11,866 nucleotides of DNA from Bordetella parapertussis (GTDB lineage Bacteria > Pseudomonadota > Gammaproteobacteria > Burkholderiales > SG8-39): positions 1 through 11,866 of the forward strand of contig CAMDRY010000057.1 in the NCBI GenBank assembly GCA_945906975.1, given 5' to 3'. Shown piece by piece: positions 8,984 to 11,866 of the stretch. The notes below the pieces were generated by a model. That model did no database searches. It worked only from the letters and a program-made list of their open reading frames with translations, and was not told the DNA's origin. The position numbers and the translations under genes are program-made. Position 1 is the first letter of the stretch. Each line of letters begins with the position of its first letter.

Positions 8984-9496
8984 TCAGACACCCGCGTGCA
9001 AAAAATCGTCGTGTCGCACCAATTCACCGGCCGCAAGCTCCTGCCACAGACGTCCCTCCGAATCACGGTAACTCGCCGCAATCCAGCGCGTTACGTCAGC
9101 CGCGTTGTCTTGCTCAAGTTGCTGCACGTTGCGCAGGCCTGTCATGCGACTGATGAGTAAGGCCGCGTTGACCTTATAACGCCCGGCGAGCAGGATGATT
9201 CGCGCTTCCGCCGTCCGGGGTGTCGGCTCCCCGCCCATAAAAAGCGCCAAATCAATAACGCTATACAAGTTGCCGCGGATATTCGCCAAGCCGAGAAACC
9301 ATGCTTGCGTAAGCGGCACCGAGGTCACCTGCGGCAACGGCAGCACTTCGCTCGCTTCATCAAGGCGGAGCAACAAGTTAGCCCCCCCGACCTGAATCCC
9401 AAGCCGTGACCCCGACGTGGACTGGTCGGCCGCGCCTTTAAGGCGCTCGACCAGTTCCTGCTGGAAGTCTCGAAGGCTGGTTTTCTTGATCGCCAC
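8984..9496 (-). CDS. pilI: PilI, CheW-like adaptor protein
   Basis: PilI links the PilJ receptor to the ChpA kinase in the cytoplasm. The 170-residue protein is essentially one CheW domain (about 30-165), with RLGIQVGGANLLLRLDEASE (31-50) as the first strands and the typical FLGLANIRGNLYSVIDLALF (67-86) segment, in which NIRG corresponds to the N-(L/I)-R-G core of CheW. The start is GTG (9496-9494): the same frame upstream is closed eight codons earlier by the pilH stop codon, and no ATG is available. GGGAAGGG about 12 bases upstream is the likely, slightly distant ribosome binding site. It lies 24 bases after pilH, so both are surely cotranscribed. Length is normal for PilI. Confidence 0.94.
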   Translation of the reverse strand: MAIKKTSLRDFQQELVERLKGAADQSTSGSRLGIQVGGANLLLRLDEASEVLPLPQVTSVPLTQAWFLGLANIRGNLYSVIDLALFMGGEPTPRTAEARIILLAGRYKVNAALLISRMTGLRNVQQLEQDNAADVTRWIAASYRDSEGRLWQELAAGELVRHDDFLHAGV

Positions 9497-9520
9497 GCTG
9501 TTTTCTGCCCTTCCCGCCGC

Positions 9521-9886
9521 CTAGCCCAATGCGGCAATTTTGCCCAGCAGTTGGCCGGCATCAACCGGTTTGGTGAGGTATTCCTTGGCGCCCTGACGCA
9601 TTCCCCACACCTTGTCCGTTTCCTGATCCTTGCTGGTGCACATGATCACCGGTATGTGCCTGGTAGCCTCGTCGCGCGTGATGTTGCGCGTCGCCTGAAA
9701 CCCGTTTAAACCGGGCATCACCACATCCATCAAAATCAAGTCGGGCAGTTCGGCCTTGGACTTGTTGATGCCTTCCTCTCCGTTTTCGGCGAGCACCACC
9801 TGGAATCCGGCCTTGGTCAGGGTCTCCAGCATGAACTGGCGCTCAGTTGCCGAATCGTCCACTACGAGAATTTTCTTGATCGTCAT
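9521..9886 (-). CDS. pilH: PilH, CheY-like response regulator
   Basis: PilH is a single-domain receiver phosphorylated by ChpA. In P. aeruginosa it is linked to pilus retraction and to draining phosphate away from PilG. The 121 residues show the full receiver set: acidic pair Asp10-Asp11 (KILVVDDSATERQF), phosphoacceptor Asp54 (LILMDVVMPGLNGF), Thr84/Ser85 (VIMCTSKDQETDK) and Lys106 in YLTKP. The tryptophan-containing KVWGMRQGAKEYLTKP is typical of PilH rather than PilG. The start ATG (9886-9884) has AAGGGA eight bases upstream. There is no output domain. It begins 51 bases after pilG ends. Confidence 0.95.
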   Translation of the reverse strand: MTIKKILVVDDSATERQFMLETLTKAGFQVVLAENGEEGINKSKAELPDLILMDVVMPGLNGFQATRNITRDEATRHIPVIMCTSKDQETDKVWGMRQGAKEYLTKPVDAGQLLGKIAALG

Positions 9887-9937
9887 TTTCAGTTCCCTTG
9901 CGTCTGTGTTCAGTGTCTTGGTCCTTGGTTCTGGTTT

Positions 9938-10336
9938 CTAGACTGCCCGTTGCGGCGCGTACGCGGCAACGGTCTTGAGCAAGCTATCCTTGGCGAATGG
10001 CTTGGTCAGATATTCATCCGAGCCCACCATGCGCCCTCGCGCGCGATCGAACAGCCCATCCTTGGATGACAGCATGATTACGGGCGTGCCAGAGAACCGC
10101 GGATTTTTTTTGATCAGGGCACAGGTCTGATAGCCATCGAGGCGCGGCATCATGATGTCGACAAACACGACATCGGGCTGGTGGTCGGTAATCTTTGACA
10201 ACGCGTCAAAGCCGTCCTCCGCAAGAATGACCTTACATCCAGCTTGCACGAGAAAAATTTCCGCACTCCGGCGTATGGTGTTCGAGTCATCGATCACCAT
10301 AACCTTGACCCCGGATAGACTGACCGTGTCGTTCAC
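9938..10336 (-). CDS. pilG: PilG, CheY-like response regulator
   Basis: PilG is the first gene of the operon and a single-domain receiver; in P. aeruginosa it promotes pilus extension and cAMP signalling. The 132 residues carry Asp16-Asp17 (VMVIDDSNTIRRSAE), phosphoacceptor Asp60 (VVFVDIMMPRLDGYQTC), Ser90 (VIMLSSKDGLFDRARG) and Lys112 (EYLTKPF). I choose GTG 10336-10334 as the start: the protein then begins MNDTVSLSGVKVMVIDDS like known PilG proteins, and AGGGA lies nine bases upstream. A longer frame could begin at TTG 10375, but its 13 extra residues look like leader sequence. Codons 76-78 contain eight A in a row. Confidence 0.95.
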   Translation of the reverse strand: MNDTVSLSGVKVMVIDDSNTIRRSAEIFLVQAGCKVILAEDGFDALSKITDHQPDVVFVDIMMPRLDGYQTCALIKKNPRFSGTPVIMLSSKDGLFDRARGRMVGSDEYLTKPFAKDSLLKTVAAYAPQRAV

Positions 10337-10345
10337 TGATCTGGT

Positions 10346-10350
10346 TCCCT
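10346..10350 (-). promoter_or_regulatory. Ribosome binding site deciding the GTG start of pilG
   Basis: AGGGA on the minus strand sits nine bases upstream of GTG 10336-10334. It supports this start over the TTG at 10375, which would place the AGGGA inside the coding sequence. Confidence 0.6.
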
Positions 10351-10394
10351 GTGCGTCCGCCCGGTCCGCTGCCAAGCACGATCTTGGGCAAAGT

Positions 10395-10481
10395 CTTGAT
10401 CACGTGGCGGAGCCCCGTAATCGACGCAGACTATGCATTTAAATTATTTAAAAACAGTTAATTACAGAGCAATTCTTAAGC
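10395..10481. repeat. Diverged direct repeat, copy A (proximal to pilG)
   Basis: Copy A aligns without gaps to copy B at a constant offset of 193 bases. In the core (10423-10481) about 42 of 59 positions agree by hand count, including GACGCA, ACTAT, TAAAT, AAAAC and TTACA. Agreement is weaker but still visible on the left (CTTGA at 10395-10399, G-CCC near 10412-10415). On the minus strand it contains CATAGT (10435-10430) about 94 bases upstream of the pilG start. Confidence 0.6.
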
Positions 10482-10587
10482 TAAAAAACGGACAAATTAC
10501 CGACAGGCGCACTGCTATTCCGGACACCTCTTTCGGCCGCGCCGGCCACGGCGCTTCCTCGGTTTCCATCATTTCGATATCTACCTG

Positions 10588-10674
10588 CTTGAGCCCCTAT
10601 CCGGGCCCTGCAATTGACGCAAACTATACGCCTAAATGATGACAAAACAAATCGTTACAAAGCATTTCTAAGGC
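10588..10674. repeat. Diverged direct repeat, copy B (distal to pilG)
   Basis: This is the partner of copy A, 193 bases to the right. On the minus strand it reads TATAGTTTGCGTCAATTG where copy A reads CATAGTCTGCGTCGATTA. The match suggests an old tandem duplication of a pil operon promoter or leader rather than two copies of a mobile element: there are no terminal inverted repeats and no coding content. Confidence 0.6.
10623..10650 (-). promoter_or_regulatory. Possible sigma-70-type promoter in repeat copy B
   Basis: On the minus strand TATAGT (10628-10623) matches the -10 consensus at five of six positions. TTGTTT lies 16 bases upstream (10650-10645) as a weak -35. The equivalent place in copy A has CATAGT and CTGTTT. 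The same stretch also fits GG-N10-GC of a sigma-54 promoter (AGGCGT-N5-TTGC), but copy A lacks the GG. Either reading is tentative. Confidence 0.3.
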
Positions 10675-10705
10675 AGATTGAGACAATTGACACCTAGCGG
10701 TCATC

Positions 10706-10736
10706 CCATGCCTGATAGGCCTTTTATCAGGCGTGG
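10706..10736. terminator. Strong inverted repeat downstream of rubredoxin, possible transcription terminator
   Basis: GCCTGATA (10710-10717) and TATCAGGC (10725-10732) are a perfect 8-base inverted repeat with a 7-base loop. The stem extends outward with CCAT/GTGG to 12 pairs if one G-U is allowed. The hairpin starts 13 bases past the rubredoxin stop, where a terminator between rubredoxin and the pil operon would be expected. However, no U-run follows on the minus strand, so termination is not assured. On the plus strand a T-run (10746-10751) lies about 10 bases after the stem. Confidence 0.35.
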
Positions 10737-10749
10737 CCCGCAGGTATTT

Positions 10750-10932
10750 TTAGACTTCCACCATCTCGAAATCTTCCTTGCGCGCACCGCATTCGGGGCA
10801 TGTCCAGTTCATCGGAACGTCGTCCCAGCGCGTTCCGGGCGCGATGCCCTCCTCGGGTAATCCAGCCTGCTCATCGTAGATCCAACCGCAAATGAGGCAC
10901 ATCCAAGTCTTGTATTCAGTAGTGACGATCAT
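10750..10932 (-). CDS. Rubredoxin
   Basis: This is a small cytoplasmic iron protein that carries single electrons on one Fe bound by four cysteines. The 60-residue product has both knuckles: [10 protein letters not shown] with Cys12 and Cys15, and [12 protein letters not shown] with Cys45 and Cys48, with the usual [20 protein letters not shown] between them. The first knuckle has the C-x2-C-G spacing and aromatic neighbours typical of bacterial rubredoxins. I choose ATG 10932-10930; a TTG two codons earlier (10938) is also open. Neither has a clear Shine-Dalgarno. Most rubredoxins are about 54-56 residues, so the N-terminal MIVTTEY is slightly long. Its partner (a reductase, oxidase or hydroxylase) is not encoded in the window, so its role stays open. 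It is divergent from thiD and co-oriented with the pil operon. Confidence 0.93.
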   Translation of the reverse strand: MIVTTEYKTWMCLICGWIYDEQAGLPEEGIAPGTRWDDVPMNWTCPECGARKEDFEMVEV

Positions 10933-11078
10933 ATTCAAAGGTAGGTTAAAATGGTCTCCCGCATCTTACCTTGTTGCTCTCCATGCTTCTAGGTTTGGTT
11001 CGATCCCTTTGTGACATGGGGTTTCTCCCCTCATCCCACGCGACCGCGCCCGAAATGCCTCACAGGTAGCACCTCCGA

Positions 11079-11866
11079 ATGCCCTCATCCCCCCCCATTG
11101 TGCTTTCGTTCGCCGCCAGCGATCCTTCGGGCGGTGCCGGCATTCAGGCCGACATCATGACGCTGTCGTCGATGGGCTGCCACGCCTTGTCCGTCATCAC
11201 TGCGATCACGGTGCAGGACACGGCCGGCGTGGATGACATTTTGCCGATCGACTCAGACTGGGTCGCCGACCAGGCTCGTCTTGTGCTCGAAGACATGCCG
11301 GTTTCGACATTCAAGATTGGTCTGCTGGGAAGCGTCGAGAACATTGCCGCCATAGCCGAAGTGGTGTCCGACTATCCGGACGTGCCGCTCATTCTTGACC
11401 CGGTGCTGGCCTCCGGACGTGGTGACGAGATGGCCACCGACGACATGATTTGCGCGCTGCGCGAACTGCTGGTGCCGCAAACGACCATCCTCACGCCCAA
11501 CAGCATTGAGGCGCGCCGCCTTGCCCAGGAGGATGACGAGGACATCACCCTAGACGAATGCGCCAAGCGCCTTCTGGATATGGGTGCCGAGTATGTTTTG
11601 ATCACCGGCACGCACGAAAATACGCCCCAAGTCATCAATACGCTGTACGGACCCGACGGCCTGGTGCGTTCCGAGAGCTGGGAACGCCTCCCAGGCAGCT
11701 ACCATGGGTCGGGCTGCACGCTTGCTTCGGCGATCGCAGCCACCATCGCCAACGGACTGGACATTCCCGAAGCGGTGCACGAGGCGCAGGAATACACCTG
11801 GCAATCGCTGGCTGCGGCGTTCCGTCCGGGAATGGGACAGAACATCCCGGATCGGTTTTTCTGGGC
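11079..11866 (+). CDS. thiD: Hydroxymethylpyrimidine/phosphomethylpyrimidine kinase (runs off the right edge)
   Basis: ThiD phosphorylates 4-amino-5-hydroxymethyl-2-methylpyrimidine twice to give the pyrimidine half of thiamine. The visible 262 residues show the ribokinase-like fold of the family: FAASDPSGGAGIQADIMTLS (11-30) with the conserved GGAGIQAD, ITAITVQDT (40-48), ILDPVLASGRGD (105-116), LTPNSIEA (138-145) and YHGSGCTLASAIAA (208-221). In the last of these, GSGC (210-213) is the anion hole with the expected Cys213. The family is about 265-270 residues, so only a few C-terminal residues are probably missing. The ATG (11079) is preceded by a weak AGG at 11065-11067. Eight C in a row (11089-11096) cover codons 4-6. 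The 146-base gap shared with divergent rubredoxin must contain its promoter; no clear -35/-10 pair and no thiamine riboswitch is evident there. Confidence 0.94.
   Translation, partial: MPSSPPIVLSFAASDPSGGAGIQADIMTLSSMGCHALSVITAITVQDTAGVDDILPIDSDWVADQARLVLEDMPVSTFKIGLLGSVENIAAIAEVVSDYPDVPLILDPVLASGRGDEMATDDMICALRELLVPQTTILTPNSIEARRLAQEDDEDITLDECAKRLLDMGAEYVLITGTHENTPQVINTLYGPDGLVRSESWERLPGSYHGSGCTLASAIAATIANGLDIPEAVHEAQEYTWQSLAAAFRPGMGQNIPDRFFW

Larger units (their letters stand above)
10337..10749. other. Long AT-rich leader between rubredoxin and pilG
   Basis: These 413 bases hold no convincing gene. From the rubredoxin side they contain a 31-base inverted repeat (10706-10736), repeat copy B with a TATAGT hexamer, a GC-rich middle (about 10505-10560), and repeat copy A with an AT-rich block (10437-10455) just ahead of pilG. 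Both copies carry their -10-like hexamers on the minus strand, pointing towards pilG. The region is therefore the likely control region of the pil operon. Confidence 0.5.

Noticed and set aside
10337..10375. Extended pilG start at TTG 10375
   Set aside because: The extra 13 residues do not resemble PilG N-termini and there is a better GTG start with an AGGGA at the right distance.
10482..10505. T6 run after CGG...CCG on the minus strand, as an attenuator ahead of pilG
   Set aside because: The stem is only three base pairs with an 8-base loop, too weak for a terminator, and no alternative stem could be found.
11016..11034. GGGG/CCCC hairpin or riboswitch upstream of thiD
   Set aside because: Only four pairs form, and none of the conserved parts of a thiamine pyrophosphate riboswitch are present.
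1..11866. CRISPR arrays, insertion sequences, tRNA or rRNA genes, phage or defence modules
   Set aside because: No regularly spaced identical repeats, transposase motifs, RNA gene sequences or defence protein domains were recognised; all large frames are housekeeping or chemosensory genes.

Overview
The window looks like chromosomal DNA of a GC-rich proteobacterium, most likely a betaproteobacterium. The basis is the full type IV pilus chemosensory operon (pilG-pilH-pilI-pilJ-chpA), a small rubredoxin gene and a divergent thiD, whose proteins read like betaproteobacterial family members. The genus cannot be fixed from this sequence alone.

Layout from left to right. Positions 1-580 hold the N-terminal 193 codons of an aerobic glycerol-3-phosphate dehydrogenase (glpD, minus strand, running off the left edge). 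Positions 713-989 hold a decayed C-terminal fragment of what looks like a LysR-type regulator, also on the minus strand. Positions 990-1289 are non-coding and contain a short alternating half-site pattern. Positions 1290-10336 are one co-oriented minus-strand operon, transcribed from right to left: pilG, pilH (single-domain response regulators), pilI (CheW-like adaptor), pilJ (methyl-accepting chemoreceptor) and chpA (a 1781-residue hybrid CheA-type kinase with several Hpt domains and a C-terminal receiver). Upstream of pilG lies an AT-rich leader of about 410 bases with a diverged direct repeat at a constant offset of 193 bases. Positions 10750-10932 encode rubredoxin (minus strand). After a divergent gap of 146 bases, thiD (plus strand) runs from 11079 off the right edge, lacking at most its last few residues.

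How the genes fit together: PilJ senses a signal, probably pilin-related. PilI couples PilJ to ChpA. ChpA autophosphorylates and passes phosphate through its Hpt domains to PilG and PilH (and its own receiver), controlling pilus extension, retraction and twitching motility. The receptor-modification genes that accompany this cluster in Pseudomonas aeruginosa (pilK methyltransferase, chpB methylesterase) are absent here: pilJ is followed directly by chpA, and chpA by non-coding DNA. thiD (thiamine salvage and biosynthesis), rubredoxin (electron transfer) and glpD (glycerol catabolism) are neighbours without an evident functional link.

I do not see a clearly new system. The points most worth a second look are the duplicated leader upstream of pilG, the reduced and partly altered Hpt content of ChpA, the in-frame pilH-TAG-pilI arrangement, 8-base homopolymers inside chpA, pilG and thiD, and the LysR remnant.
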